A stretch of 64,000 nucleotides of DNA from Marinobacter sp. X15-166B (GTDB lineage: Bacteria > Pseudomonadota > Gammaproteobacteria > Pseudomonadales > Oleiphilaceae): assembly GCF_001752365.1 (NCBI RefSeq), contig NZ_MEIY01000001.1, positions 404,044 to 468,043 on the forward strand, given 5' to 3'. Below the pieces are notes generated by a model. That model did not search any database. It was given only the letters and a program-made list of their open reading frames with translations, and had not been told where the DNA came from. Both the position numbers and the translations under genes were made by a program. Positions 25,785 through 35,250 of the stretch are shown piece by piece (within the stretch, counting starts at the first letter, position 1; every line of letters starts with the position of its first letter).

Positions 25785-27095
25785 TTAAAAGAACGTCAGG
25801 CCCAGGCTGATGATCACACCGGTGATGATCAACTGAACCAGGCAGAAACCCATGATGTCTCGCGCTTTCAGGCCAGCAATCGCCAGTACGGGCAGGGCCC
25901 AGAAGGGCTGGATCAGGTTCGTCCAGGCATCACCCCAGGCAACCGCCATCGCCACCCGTGCGACGTCCGCTCCCAGCGCTTCGGCGGCTGGTAGCATGAT
26001 CGGTGCCTGCACCGCCCACTGACCGCCACCCGAAGGAACAAAAATATTCACAAAGCCGGCACTGATGAACGACCAGAATGGCAGGGTGTCTACGGTCGCA
26101 AAGGTTACGAACGCTGAAGAAATGCTTTGTGCCAGACCCGATTGCACCATGATCGCCATGATGCCCGCATAAAACGGAAACTGGATGACAATACCCGCAC
26201 CGCCCTTGATGCCTTCGTTCAGGCTGGCCAGCAGGCTTCGCGGGGTCTGGTGCAGCACGATGGCCGTGAACAGGAACAGGAAGTTCACCACGTTCAGGTT
26301 AAGACTGCCACTGTTGACGAAGAAGTAATAGGCCAGAAACGCCAGCCCCGCGCCACCCACTGTCCAGGCGATCAAGCGGCTGTTTTCCAGATAATCCGCC
26401 GGACGGGTATTGGTGGTGTCAACCGGTGGTACATCTTCGAGTTTGGCCGGATCGACATGAATGCTGTCCCGCTCGTTGGGCAGCATAAAGAGGTTAACCA
26501 GCGGCACCGCAATAATAAGACTCAGTACCAGCAGCAGGTTGAACGTCGCGAAGATGGTAAGGTCGGTGCTCACAATCCCGATTTGGCCTTCGGTGAAGTG
26601 TCCCGGGGTGGCAATCGTCAGCGGCACCGAACCGGCCAGTCCGGCGTGCCAGATCACGAATCCGGAGTAAGCACTGGCGACCAGCAACCGGTAATCCACC
26701 TTGACCTGCCGGGCCAGAGCCTTGGCAAACAGGGCGCCCACAACCAGTCCAAAGCCCCAGTTTATCCAGCTTGCGGCCAGCGACACGAGGGTAACCATGA
26801 TGATGGCCTGTGGGGCCGACTTGGCAACCCCTGCCAGTTTGTCCAGCGCCTTCTTGACCGGCGGTGAACTGGCCAGCATAAACCCGGCAACCAGAACCAA
26901 CAGCATCTGCATGGCAAAGGTGAGCAGGGCCCAGAAGCCATTACCCCAGTAATTGACTACTTCCAGTGGCGTTTTCTGCTCGACCAGCATGGCCGCAACA
27001 AAGACCACAATGGTGAGCAGCAAGACAAATATATAGGGATCGGGCAAGTACCGATCTACCACTTTGACCAGTGGTTTTGCGAGGTTCGCTAGCAT
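25785..27095 (-). CDS. atoE: Short-chain fatty acid transporter family protein (AtoE)
   Basis: A 436-residue membrane protein with 10-12 hydrophobic segments. The motifs LPDPYIFVLLLTI, AASWINWGFGLVVGALFAK and VPSGGGQWAVQAPIMLP are typical of the AtoE family, which takes up acetoacetate and short-chain fatty acids. No atoDAB genes are adjacent, so substrate and regulation are open. The ATG at 27095 has AAGGA seven bases upstream. Confidence 0.85.
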   Translation of the reverse strand: MLANLAKPLVKVVDRYLPDPYIFVLLLTIVVFVAAMLVEQKTPLEVVNYWGNGFWALLTFAMQMLLVLVAGFMLASSPPVKKALDKLAGVAKSAPQAIIMVTLVSLAASWINWGFGLVVGALFAKALARQVKVDYRLLVASAYSGFVIWHAGLAGSVPLTIATPGHFTEGQIGIVSTDLTIFATFNLLLVLSLIIAVPLVNLFMLPNERDSIHVDPAKLEDVPPVDTTNTRPADYLENSRLIAWTVGGAGLAFLAYYFFVNSGSLNLNVVNFLFLFTAIVLHQTPRSLLASLNEGIKGGAGIVIQFPFYAGIMAIMVQSGLAQSISSAFVTFATVDTLPFWSFISAGFVNIFVPSGGGQWAVQAPIMLPAAEALGADVARVAMAVAWGDAWTNLIQPFWALPVLAIAGLKARDIMGFCLVQLIITGVIISLGLTFF

Positions 27096-27191
27096 CAAAG
27101 CATCCTTATTATTATCAAACGGTTAAATAATGTTAGTCGCCAAGATTACTAACTTTCTCATTTAAAAGGAAGTACTGACTCGCGAAACTGG

Positions 27192-28493
27192 CTACTCATA
27201 CTCCTTTGCCGGTTCTTCCGCCTCTTCGTCAAACAGCTCTTCTATCGGAGTATCCACAAACTCTTCGTTACGGGGGTCGAATTCCGGAATGAACTGGGCA
27301 TTCGGCAAGGAGGTCACCGTAACGTACTCTTCCTGCACTTCGACGGGCAGTGGCGCTCTGATATGCTGACGGTACAAGGTGTACAGCGCCATGCACAACA
27401 AGGCCACGGCCAGGGTCTCAAACAAGGTGGCAGCCCCGTATTGTTCCATAAACACCGAACTGACCAGCGGCCCCACCACGCTGCCAAAACTGTAACTGAG
27501 CAGCAGACCGGTGCTGGCGGCGATGATCTGCGAACTGTCCATCTGGTCATTGGTGATCGCGACCGAGATGGGGTAAACCGACGCACCCAGTCCCATGCAC
27601 GCACAGGACAACAGCAGCCGCATCAAAAAATCGGCTTCAATAAACCAGGCGTTGCCGATCGCCGCGGCACTGCCCGCCACACAGATCACCAACAACACGT
27701 TACTGCGCTGACTCCGGTCGCACACCCAGCCAATCGGCCACGCAAACAACATAGCCGCAAGAATGGAACCGAACATGTAGATTGAAATCTGGTTACCATC
27801 CAATCCGGTCAGACTGGCAAACAAGGGCGTCAGTGCATAGAACGCGCCCAGAAAGAACCCGCTGCAGAAGGCACCCACCACACCCAGCGGTGCGATCTTC
27901 ATCATCCGGGTGAAGGACATTTTCTCCTTGGGCTCAGCCAGTTCCGGTGAATGCATGTGGGACAGTGACAGCGGTATTATGGCGGCCACAAGAAACAGAG
28001 CCACCAGACTGAAGGCCGCAAACCCCATGGGGCTGCTCACCCCGATCAGCAACTGCCCGCAGGCCGTCGCCAGATACGCGGCAATCTGATATACGGAAAA
28101 GATGGTTGAGCGGTTGGCGTTGGTAGCCACCGCACTGAACCAGCTCTCGATGGTCACAAACAGACACGCCACGGCGATACCGCCAAATATCCGCATCAAC
28201 CCCCACAGCCAGACCGTATCCGTCATCGGGTAAACCAGGGCGGCCATGGCTGCGAGGGCGGCAAACACCGCGAAGGCGCGGATGTGGCCAACACGCCGGA
28301 TGATCTTGGCAGCGTACAAGGAGCCGATTACGAACCCGACGGAATAGCACACCATCACCAGACCGATGGTGAACGCGTCGATACCCAGTTGACCAAACCG
28401 GACGCCCAGCAAGGTGAGCAGAAAAGCATTGCCGGTTATCAGCAGCAGCAGACTGATGAACAGTGCCGATAATGAGATAAACAGTAAGCGCAT
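27192..28493 (-). CDS. Major facilitator superfamily transporter (YcaD-like)
   Basis: A 433-residue MFS protein with 12 hydrophobic segments. The first-half motif YAAKIIRRVGHIRAFAVFA and the ESWFSAVATNANRST loop resemble the YcaD/YfkF branch. It ends in a long acidic, glutamate-rich tail (EELFDEEAEEPAKEYE). Substrate unknown. It lies upstream of atoE on the same strand with a 96-bp gap, and downstream of rarD. Confidence 0.83.
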   Translation of the reverse strand: MRLLFISLSALFISLLLLITGNAFLLTLLGVRFGQLGIDAFTIGLVMVCYSVGFVIGSLYAAKIIRRVGHIRAFAVFAALAAMAALVYPMTDTVWLWGLMRIFGGIAVACLFVTIESWFSAVATNANRSTIFSVYQIAAYLATACGQLLIGVSSPMGFAAFSLVALFLVAAIIPLSLSHMHSPELAEPKEKMSFTRMMKIAPLGVVGAFCSGFFLGAFYALTPLFASLTGLDGNQISIYMFGSILAAMLFAWPIGWVCDRSQRSNVLLVICVAGSAAAIGNAWFIEADFLMRLLLSCACMGLGASVYPISVAITNDQMDSSQIIAASTGLLLSYSFGSVVGPLVSSVFMEQYGAATLFETLAVALLCMALYTLYRQHIRAPLPVEVQEEYVTVTSLPNAQFIPEFDPRNEEFVDTPIEELFDEEAEEPAKEYE

Positions 28494-28638
28494 CGGGCAA
28501 TTCCCCGTTCAGGAAGACGGTGCGGGTTCGCAACCAGGGAACGACAAGAATAGTCGTACTGTAGTGTGTGTGGTTATAGCAATTATGTAAATGCCGGAAA
28601 ACACGGAGGCCACCAGGGACAGCCCACAGATTGCACGG

Positions 28639-29541
28639 TCAGGCGCTGCGGGCCTGCTGCGCCGGGCGCGACTGCCAGGCAGACAGGGTGTACAGCGCCA
28701 GAGCCCCCCAAATTGTCATAAAGCTCAGCAACTGAACCCTGCTCATCGGCTCATTGAACACCAGCAGTGCAATCAGGAACTGCATCGTGGGATTGATGTA
28801 CATCAGAAACCCCAGGGTGGATAAGCGCAACCGCCTCGCAGCCCCTGCGAACGCCAGCAAGGGCAGAGCAGTAATCACCCCGCTGGCCACCAGCAACACG
28901 GTGAGGGCTTGATCGCTGCCCAGATGCGAGCGTCCCACATGCGCTAACCCGGCAAGCACCATCAGACCAACCGGCAGCAGTAACAGGGTCTCGACAAACA
29001 ATCCGGACAGACCGTCGAGCACGATCTGTTTGCGCAGCAACCCATAGGTTCCGAAGGTCAACGCCAGCGCCAGGCTGATCCAGGGCACTGCGCCCAACAA
29101 CACCAGCTGGATCAGAATACCGACCCCGGCCAGGGCCACGGCGATCGTTTGCAGACGCGCCATCCGTTCCCGCAACACCAGCATGCCCAGCGCTACGTTC
29201 ACCAAGGGTGTCAGGAAATAGCCCAGACTGGCCTGCAATACGTGGCGGGTTTCAACGGCGTAAATGTATAACCCCCAATTGGCGGCTATCAGTATTGCGC
29301 AGGCAAATACCCGCCCCAAAGCGCTGGGATTGGCAAGGGCAGCTTTAATCGGCGACCAGCGTCGCAACAGGGTCACTACAATCGCCAGGAAAGCGCTTGA
29401 CCAGATAATGCGGTGAACCAGTATCTCATAGGCGGGAACGCCATCGAACAAGGCAAAAAAAAGCGGGAAGCAGCCCCACATGATGTAGGCACCCAGACCA
29501 AAGGCCACGCCCTTGGTTGTTTCCGAACTGTCAGCACTCAT
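28639..29541 (-). CDS. rarD: RarD-type EamA family transporter
   Basis: A 300-residue membrane protein with ten hydrophobic segments. GVAFGLGAYIMWGCFPLFF, EILVHRIIWS and LQASLGYFLTPLVNV are the conserved RarD elements, including the NWGLYIYAV stretch. The molecule transported is not established. The start at 29541 fits the family N-terminus; an upstream in-frame start at 29574 would add an unsupported extension. Confidence 0.88.
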   Translation of the reverse strand: MSADSSETTKGVAFGLGAYIMWGCFPLFFALFDGVPAYEILVHRIIWSSAFLAIVVTLLRRWSPIKAALANPSALGRVFACAILIAANWGLYIYAVETRHVLQASLGYFLTPLVNVALGMLVLRERMARLQTIAVALAGVGILIQLVLLGAVPWISLALALTFGTYGLLRKQIVLDGLSGLFVETLLLLPVGLMVLAGLAHVGRSHLGSDQALTVLLVASGVITALPLLAFAGAARRLRLSTLGFLMYINPTMQFLIALLVFNEPMSRVQLLSFMTIWGALALYTLSAWQSRPAQQARSA

Positions 29542-29716
29542 AACGTTCTCGCGATAAAACAAGAGCGCCATCACTACCCGGGTATGAAGACATCGGGGCG
29601 GTGCGGCAGGCCCTCAGCTGGCAGGCAGGCCCCTGATAGTCCATCAGGGCGCGTCAGCGGGCATTCTGACCCAACTGAGCGGCCAATGCGAGACGACGTA
29701 TGGCTAGAATCACCAA

Positions 29717-29745
29717 CACACAGCCCGTCCGGAGGCGGCTGTGTG
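29717..29745. terminator. Hairpin downstream of the outer-membrane protein gene
   Basis: A perfect 9-bp stem, CACACAGCC with GGCTGTGTG, lies 15 bases past the stop of the minus-strand barrel gene. There is no strong U-run, but position and stability suit a terminator. Confidence 0.6.
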
Positions 29746-29760
29746 TCGGATTACCGGGAA

Positions 29761-30282
29761 TCAGAAGTGGTAACCGATACCGGCACTGTATGCAAAGGCT
29801 CCGTCGTCGAAATTATCTTCCGCGTCCCCCGCGTTATCAAAGAACACCTGATACTCGGCCTGAACCGTGATGTAGGTTTTTCTGCGCACGTAATACTTCA
29901 CACCCAGCTCAGGGCCTGCAAAGAAGGTCTCATCAATACCTTCCCCGTAAATCCCTCCGAGATTGCCGCCGATAAAGGGGCGCCACCGTTCTCCGGTGTC
30001 GAAATGATAGTCGTAGAAGGCCCGGGTCGCGCCCGTCCAGTTGGAGTCGTCATTGATGTCGGCAAAACCAAGACTCTGCCGAACCCCGTAAGCCCCGCTA
30101 TCGGAATGGAACCTGCCCACATCGAAACTTACACTCACGGTGTTGCTATCAAAATCTTTGTCGCTGGCACCGGAGCCCGACAAGGTAAAGAACCGCTCAC
30201 CGGCCTCGGGGCCCGTTGCAGCAAGCGCAAGCGCCGGCGACACCGCCAGACAAATAACCGCCAGAGTTTTTTTCAACAGCAT
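29761..30282 (-). CDS. Small outer-membrane beta-barrel protein
   Basis: A 173-residue exported protein: signal peptide of about 22 residues (cleavage after ALA), alternating strands (FYDYHFDTGERWRPFIGGN, KYYVRRKTYITVQAEYQVFF) and a C-terminal GIGYHF ending in phenylalanine, as outer-membrane barrels do. The start at 30282 has a strong GGAGGAG. Function unknown; it resembles generic OMP_b-brl proteins and is unrelated in detail to the barrel at 14.6 kb. Confidence 0.78.
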   Translation of the reverse strand: MLLKKTLAVICLAVSPALALAATGPEAGERFFTLSGSGASDKDFDSNTVSVSFDVGRFHSDSGAYGVRQSLGFADINDDSNWTGATRAFYDYHFDTGERWRPFIGGNLGGIYGEGIDETFFAGPELGVKYYVRRKTYITVQAEYQVFFDNAGDAEDNFDDGAFAYSAGIGYHF

Positions 30283-30966
30283 AGCGTTTCTCCTCCGTGA
30301 TTCAGCCACACTCAGCGGCAACCGAGATGTTGCTGAATGTTAACGAACACAATTGAGCGTAGGCCACTCAGTGACAATTGGTACCCCCCTAGCAGGTTTT
30401 GTAATGAATTGCGCCCTACTGGCGCACACAACACCCACCCAAAAAGTTGAAAATGGTTGCAATTGCTTCTACGCACCCTGCACCCGGCCCGTCGCGGGAA
30501 ACGCTCTTCCCCGGATCTCCATTAGCCGCTTGTTTTTACAGTTTTTCCGCCGTGAGACTGACCAACATCAAAAGCTTTATTGTCACCAAAAGCGACTCAT
30601 TATTAGCAGGTTATCATTGAGTCTTTCAGTAATTCCTAGCTTATGTTGGCAGCCTACACCCGGGAAACGACCAGAAACCACCGCCTCAAAAATGAACAAA
30701 ATGTAATCGCCCCGAACGCCAACTAAGTAAATTCATCAAGATTCGCATTTAAGTGTTGCTATCCGGGCGGCGATCAGGGTACATTGGCTTTCGTAGGAAC
30801 GAGTTAGCAAAGCATTTCACGAATAAGACGCTTCTGTTGTTGATAGATAGTAGTAAACCGTCCTGTTTTTGATTCCGCGAGTCTTTTGTTTCCGCACCAC
30901 GCTGATCAGGGGTCATTCCGACTGGCTGACGGCACATTTAAAATATTGATTTCAGGAAGTTTATAT
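30283..30966. other. Long AT-rich intergenic region ahead of the cold-shock gene
   Basis: About 680 bases without a convincing gene. A plus-strand open frame at 30353-30706 has no recognisable family and no good ribosome binding site. The sequence is noticeably more AT-rich than its surroundings from about 30540 on. The last 100-200 bases are probably the promoter and long 5' leader of the cold-shock gene, since csp mRNAs usually carry such leaders. TGACGGCACA at 30927-30936 loosely resembles the E. coli cold box. Confidence 0.5.
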
Positions 30967-31173
30967 ATGTCTACTACTACCGGTACTGTTAAGTTTTTCA
31001 ACGAAGCAAAAGGTTTTGGTTTCATCACTCGTGAAAGCGGCCCGGACGTGTTCGTTCACTACAGCGCTATCCAGGGCGGTGGCTTCAAGACTCTGGCAGA
31101 AGGCCAGCAGGTTGAATTCACTGTAACTGACGGCCAGAAAGGTCCTCAGGCTGAGAACGTTGTTGCTCTGTAA
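30967..31173 (+). CDS. Cold-shock protein, CspA family
   Basis: A 68-residue single cold-shock domain with both RNA-binding motifs: KGFGFI (RNP1) and VFVHYSAI (RNP2). It binds single-stranded RNA and DNA as an RNA chaperone. Codon use is unusually AT-rich and biased for this window (TCT, ACT, GTT, GAA), as expected for a very highly expressed gene. The start is set by AGGAAG nearby and by the family N-terminus; the open frame upstream to 30886 is leader. Confidence 0.93.
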   Translation: MSTTTGTVKFFNEAKGFGFITRESGPDVFVHYSAIQGGGFKTLAEGQQVEFTVTDGQKGPQAENVVAL

Positions 31174-31198
31174 CTAGCAGACCAAACGTTTTGAAAAG

Positions 31199-31223
31199 AA
31201 AGGCAGCTTTGGCTGCCTTTTTT
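31199..31223 (+). terminator. Rho-independent terminator after the cold-shock gene
   Basis: A stem AAGGCAGC/GGCTGCC with a TTT loop is followed by six T residues. It is the most canonical terminator in the window and isolates the cold-shock transcript from nfsA. Confidence 0.9.
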
Positions 31224-31249
31224 GTTGAGTTGAATCTATCGGAGACAGC

Positions 31250-31987
31250 ATGAATCCCGTTATCAATCTACTGAACTCCCATCGTTCAATCCGCCAGTTC
31301 ACCACCCAAAAGATCCCCAGAGAGCTGCTGGAAACCATTGTTCGCGCCGGCCAGAGCGCAGCCACATCAAGCCATGTTCAGGCCTATTCCATCATCCACG
31401 TAGTGAATCAGGCAAACCGGGAAAAGCTGGCCGAACTGGCGGGCGGCCAAAGCTATGTGGCCAGCAGCTCTGACTTTCTGGTGTTTTGTGCCGACATGAA
31501 GCGGGCCACGGAAGCCGCAGAACGCGCCGGCGCTGAAGTGGTCCGTGGCATGACCGAACAATTGCTGGTGGCCAGTATCGATGCGGCATTATTGGCGCAA
31601 AACATTGCCATCGCAGCAGAATCCGAGGGCCTCGGCCTGTGTTACATAGGCGGCATTCGCAACCACCCCGCCGAAGTGAGCAGCCTTCTGCGCCTGCCCG
31701 AACACGTGTACCCGGTTTTCGGAATGTGCCTGGGCTATCCGGATCAAAACCCGGAAGTGAAACCGCGTTTGCCGCTGGCGACCATTCTCAAAGAAGATTA
31801 TTACCACGACGACCAGGACGCCGATCTGGTTGCGGCTTTCGACGACACCATGGCCACCTACTACTTGCAGCGCACCGGTGGCAATAAAGACTCCAACTGG
31901 TCACAACAGCTGAAACCGCTGTTCACCTCCAAATTGCGCCCGCACATGAAGGCGTTTTTGGAAGAGCAAGGTTTTGGGGTTAAGTAG
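31250..31987 (+). CDS. nfsA: NADPH-dependent FMN nitroreductase, NfsA family
   Basis: A 245-residue flavoprotein of the NfsA/FRP branch. LLNSHRSIRQFTTQKIP at the N-terminus and QSAATSSHVQAYSI form the FMN site; GLGLCYIGGIRNHP and FGMCLGYPDQNPEVKPRLPL are family-specific. It reduces nitroaromatics, quinones or flavin with NADPH. The start has CGGAGA six bases upstream. It sits between the cold-shock gene and hutC without evident functional link to either. Confidence 0.88.
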   Translation: MNPVINLLNSHRSIRQFTTQKIPRELLETIVRAGQSAATSSHVQAYSIIHVVNQANREKLAELAGGQSYVASSSDFLVFCADMKRATEAAERAGAEVVRGMTEQLLVASIDAALLAQNIAIAAESEGLGLCYIGGIRNHPAEVSSLLRLPEHVYPVFGMCLGYPDQNPEVKPRLPLATILKEDYYHDDQDADLVAAFDDTMATYYLQRTGGNKDSNWSQQLKPLFTSKLRPHMKAFLEEQGFGVK

Positions 31988-32018
31988 TTTTCCCCATCGG
32001 TGTCGCTCCACTGCCCCA

Positions 32019-32034
32019 TTGGTATATACATTGG
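32019..32034. promoter_or_regulatory. Likely HutC operator in the hutC promoter
   Basis: TTGGTATATACATTGG contains the palindromic core GTATATAC that recurs in two sites on the far side of hutC. It lies about 70 bases upstream of the hutC start, which suggests autoregulation. The left arm is a slightly weaker match (GGTATATACA against TGTATATACA). Confidence 0.65.
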
Positions 32035-32099
32035 TGCCCTTTGACCGCGTTGCGCGTACACTGCGGGGCGACACCTATCGGAATGGAAGCTGACACGCC

Positions 32100-32813
32100 A
32101 TGGGCCGCACACCTCCCCTCTACCTCCAGATACAACAACACCTGCTGGACAAGATTCAGAGTGGCGAGTGGCTCCCCGAGCATCAGATACCCCCCGAGGA
32201 ACGGTTAGCCCGCGATTTCGGCGTCAGCCGCATGACAGCCAACAAGGCAATTCGCGACCTGGTCCAACAGGGTTACCTGGTTCGACAGGCGGGGATCGGC
32301 ACCTTTGTCACCGACCGTAAAGCGGAATCCTCACTGGTCGAAGTACACAATATTGCTGATGAAATCCGCGGTCGTGGCCACGAGCACGATTGCGTGGTAG
32401 TAATCGCCGCACCCTGTGACGCCGATGATGAAGTCTCCATGCGGCTGGGCGTGCGGCTGGACACCCGGGTCTTTCGGACCTTGATTCTGCATCGTGAAAA
32501 CGGCGTGCCGATTCAGCTCGAGGACCGCTACGTTAACCCCCGGCACGTGCCGCATTATCTGCACACCGACTTCCACACCCAGACCCCCAATGAAGTCCTG
32601 GTATCGGCCTGCCCGATTACCGATGTGGAACACGTCGTAGAGGCGGTGCTGGTAGACCGCGCCCTGGCCACGCTGCTGGAGATCACCACCCAAGACCCCT
32701 GCCTGCAACTGATTCGCCGCACCTGGTCCGGCGATCAGTTGGTCAGTTACGCACGACTGACCCATCCCGGCACCCGCTATAAACTGCGCTCCGCGCTGCA
32801 GACTGCCGGCTGA
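32100..32813 (+). CDS. hutC: Histidine utilization repressor HutC (GntR/UTRA)
   Basis: A 237-residue GntR-family repressor. The winged helix occupies about residues 1-70 (LPEHQIPPEERLARDFGVSR, TANKAIRDLVQQGYL, VRQAGIGTFV) and the UTRA effector domain the rest, where urocanate should bind (NGVPIQLEDRYVNP, ending LVSYARLTHPGTRYKL). It represses the adjacent hutI-G-U-H genes until histidine breakdown produces urocanate. Three copies of a palindromic operator flank the gene. Confidence 0.92.
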   Translation: MGRTPPLYLQIQQHLLDKIQSGEWLPEHQIPPEERLARDFGVSRMTANKAIRDLVQQGYLVRQAGIGTFVTDRKAESSLVEVHNIADEIRGRGHEHDCVVVIAAPCDADDEVSMRLGVRLDTRVFRTLILHRENGVPIQLEDRYVNPRHVPHYLHTDFHTQTPNEVLVSACPITDVEHVVEAVLVDRALATLLEITTQDPCLQLIRRTWSGDQLVSYARLTHPGTRYKLRSALQTAG

Positions 32814-32833
32814 CCACCGGCAGCGGACGCCCT

Positions 32834-32843
32834 TGTATATACA
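32834..32843. promoter_or_regulatory. Likely HutC operator 1 upstream of hutI
   Basis: TGTATATACA is a perfect 10-bp palindrome (CTTGTATATACATA in context), about 215 bases upstream of the hutI start and 21 bases past the hutC stop. It is identical in core to the site at 33025, making a pair that could bind HutC cooperatively. Confidence 0.7.
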
Positions 32844-33024
32844 TATAGTCGCGAACTATCAGAGAAGCCGGTCGTCCCGGGCGTGGCTATACCCCATTCT
32901 CGCCAACACGATATCGCTTATAAAGCAATAACCAATCTCGATAAACGGTTCTGCTGACCTGCCCCTGCATTCCTATTGCTGGCATTGATGGTGGCACACC
33001 GGGCTATCCTTCACTACTCTTATT

Positions 33025-33034
33025 TGTATATACA
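33025..33034. promoter_or_regulatory. Likely HutC operator 2 immediately upstream of hutI
   Basis: TGTATATACA, a perfect palindrome, lies 25 bases before the hutI start codon. A repressor here would block the hutIGUH promoter directly or stop early elongation. Confidence 0.75.
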
Positions 33035-33059
33035 TACAGGCGGGCAAGGAAAAGTCACC

Positions 33060-34277
33060 ATGAGCCACACTGTGCATACGGGGCGCATCTGGCAGGACGT
33101 TGTTGTCTTCGATGGCCTGCAAACCCTCGGGACCCCCCAGGCTGTCATCGTCGAAGGTGAAACCATCGCGAGGATAGTACCGATGGCACAGCTGGACAGT
33201 GCCCGTTACGCCCATTACCAGCAGATGGGTTCCGGCGGAGTGATGACCCCCGGACTGGTGGATTGCCACACCCATCTGGTCTTTGGCGGCCACCGGGCCG
33301 ATGAATTTGAAGCGCGCCTGGAAGGCGTCAGCTACGAAGAGATTGCCCGACGGGGCGGCGGCATTCTGAGCACCGTCCATGCAACCCGGCAGGCAAGCGA
33401 GGAAGAGCTGATCGAAAGCGCCCTGCCCCGGCTGGATGCGCTGATCGCCGACGGGGTTTGCACCGTCGAAATCAAATCCGGTTACGGCCTGAGCGTGGCG
33501 CATGAAATGAAAATGCTGCGGGTGGCGCGTCGGCTGGGCGAATTACGACCGGTGCGTGTGCGAACGACCTTGCTCGGCGCCCATGCCCTGCCGCCGGAAT
33601 TCGCCAACGACAGCGACGGCTATGTTGAGCTGGTTTGCCGGGAAATGATTCCCGAGGCGGCTCGCAACGGGTTGGCCGACGCGGTGGACGTGTTCTGCGA
33701 AACCATTGCTTTCTCCGTGGCCCAATGTGAACGCGTGTTTGCAGCCGCCCAAGCCCACGACCTGCCGATCAAGAGCCATGCCGAACAGCTGTCCAACCTC
33801 GGTGGTACCGCTTCCGCCGCCCGCCACGGTGCCCTGTCCGCCGATCATCTTGAGTATCTCGACGGCGCCGGTATCGAAGCCATGCGTCAGGCCGGTACTG
33901 TGGCGGTGCTCTTACCCGGTGCCTTTCATACCCTGCGGGAAACCCGCCAGCCACCGATCGGGGCGTTGCGTCAGGCCGGCGTGCCCATGGCCGTGGCCAC
34001 CGACGCGAACCCGGGATCGTCGCCGCTGTATCAGCCCACCCTGATGCTCAATCTGGCCTGCACCCTGTTCCGCATGACACCAACGGAAGCGCTGGCGGGC
34101 ATGACCGCCCAGGGTGCCCGCGCATTGGGACTGACCCACACCGGCCGCCTGGCCTCGGGGCTGTCGGCGGACCTGTGCCACTGGACTATTGAATGCCCGG
34201 CGCAGCTGGCCTACGCGGTACAGCCCGGGCGCCTTCACCAACGGCTGTTTCGCGGGGAGCTGACCCATGGGCACTGA
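33060..34277 (+). CDS. hutI: Imidazolonepropionase
   Basis: A 405-residue metal-dependent amidohydrolase. The metal-binding histidines are in [13 protein letters not shown] (H70, H72), later HAEQL and [10 protein letters not shown]. It opens the ring of imidazolonepropionate to give formiminoglutamate, the third step of histidine breakdown. I start at 33060 (AAGGA upstream, [11 protein letters not shown]); the open frame to 32976 would include the operator. The stop overlaps hutG by 11 bases. Confidence 0.93.
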   Translation: MSHTVHTGRIWQDVVVFDGLQTLGTPQAVIVEGETIARIVPMAQLDSARYAHYQQMGSGGVMTPGLVDCHTHLVFGGHRADEFEARLEGVSYEEIARRGGGILSTVHATRQASEEELIESALPRLDALIADGVCTVEIKSGYGLSVAHEMKMLRVARRLGELRPVRVRTTLLGAHALPPEFANDSDGYVELVCREMIPEAARNGLADAVDVFCETIAFSVAQCERVFAAAQAHDLPIKSHAEQLSNLGGTASAARHGALSADHLEYLDGAGIEAMRQAGTVAVLLPGAFHTLRETRQPPIGALRQAGVPMAVATDANPGSSPLYQPTLMLNLACTLFRMTPTEALAGMTAQGARALGLTHTGRLASGLSADLCHWTIECPAQLAYAVQPGRLHQRLFRGELTHGH

Positions 34278-35208
34278 ATTTGACCGGTCCGTCTGGCAAG
34301 GCCGCACCGACCCGGAAATCAACAGCGATCGCTGGCACCAGCGCATAGAGCCGCTCACGGACCAGGCCATCCCGGGCTGTGCCCTGATTGGCTTTGCCAG
34401 TGACGCCGGCGTCGCCCGCAACCGTGGCCGGGTCGGTGCGGCTGAAGGGCCGACCGCGATACGCCAGGCGCTGGCGCCGTTAGCCTGGCATCGGCACAAC
34501 CCGGCCTACGATGCGGGCACGGTGCACTGTCAGGGCGATGGCCTCGAATCGGCGCAGCAGGCCCTGGCCGAGCGCCTCGTGCCGATACTCGATGCGGGCC
34601 ATCTGCCCATTGTACTGGGGGGCGGGCACGAAGTGGCCTACGCCAGCTGGTGCGGTTTAGCCTCGCACCTGGCGCGTGCCGAGCCTTGCCCGCGAGTGGC
34701 CATCATTAACCTCGATGCCCACTTTGATTTGCGTGACCACGCCCACGTACGCTCCTCTGGCACACCTTTTTCGCAAATTGCCGAGGACTGCCAGTCCCGG
34801 GGCTGGCCGTTCCACTATGCCTGTCTCGGTGTGAGCCGCAGCGCCAACACCCAGGCGTTGTATGAACGCGCTGCAACCCTGAACGTCATGGTGCGTGAAG
34901 ACCGCGATATGCATTTTGCTGCACTCCCCGCATTGCAACGGGACCTCAACGCCTTCATCGCCGCCTGCGACCATGTGTACCTGACCATCGACCTGGACGT
35001 ACTCCCTGCGGCGGAAGCGCCGGGGGTCAGTGCGCCATCAGCCCACGGTGTCTCCATTACACTGCTCGAACCGTTGATCGAAACCGTCCGCGACAGCGGC
35101 AAGCTCCGGTTGGCCGATTTGGCCGAACTCAACCCCACCTTCGACCTTGATCGACGCACCGCGAAGGTTGCTGCCCGACTCATCCACGCGCTCACGCTGA
35201 ACGGCTGA
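34267..35208 (+). CDS. hutG: Formimidoylglutamase
   Basis: A 313-residue ureohydrolase (arginase fold). The binuclear manganese ligands are readable: GGGHE (H121), [10 protein letters not shown] (D150, H152, D154) and TIDLDVLP further on. It hydrolyses formiminoglutamate to glutamate and formamide, so this organism uses the four-enzyme hut route rather than HutF plus formylglutamate amidohydrolase. Its start lies within the end of hutI, suggesting translational coupling. Confidence 0.92.
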   Translation: MGTEFDRSVWQGRTDPEINSDRWHQRIEPLTDQAIPGCALIGFASDAGVARNRGRVGAAEGPTAIRQALAPLAWHRHNPAYDAGTVHCQGDGLESAQQALAERLVPILDAGHLPIVLGGGHEVAYASWCGLASHLARAEPCPRVAIINLDAHFDLRDHAHVRSSGTPFSQIAEDCQSRGWPFHYACLGVSRSANTQALYERAATLNVMVREDRDMHFAALPALQRDLNAFIAACDHVYLTIDLDVLPAAEAPGVSAPSAHGVSITLLEPLIETVRDSGKLRLADLAELNPTFDLDRRTAKVAARLIHALTLNG

Positions 35209-35250
35209 CGACTGACGCCGAGCCAACGCCAACAACAAGGAACCCAGCAC

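Noticed and set aside
30353..30706. 117-codon plus-strand open frame before the cold-shock gene
   Set aside because: No ribosome binding site, no recognisable family and irregular composition; treated as leader or intergenic sequence.
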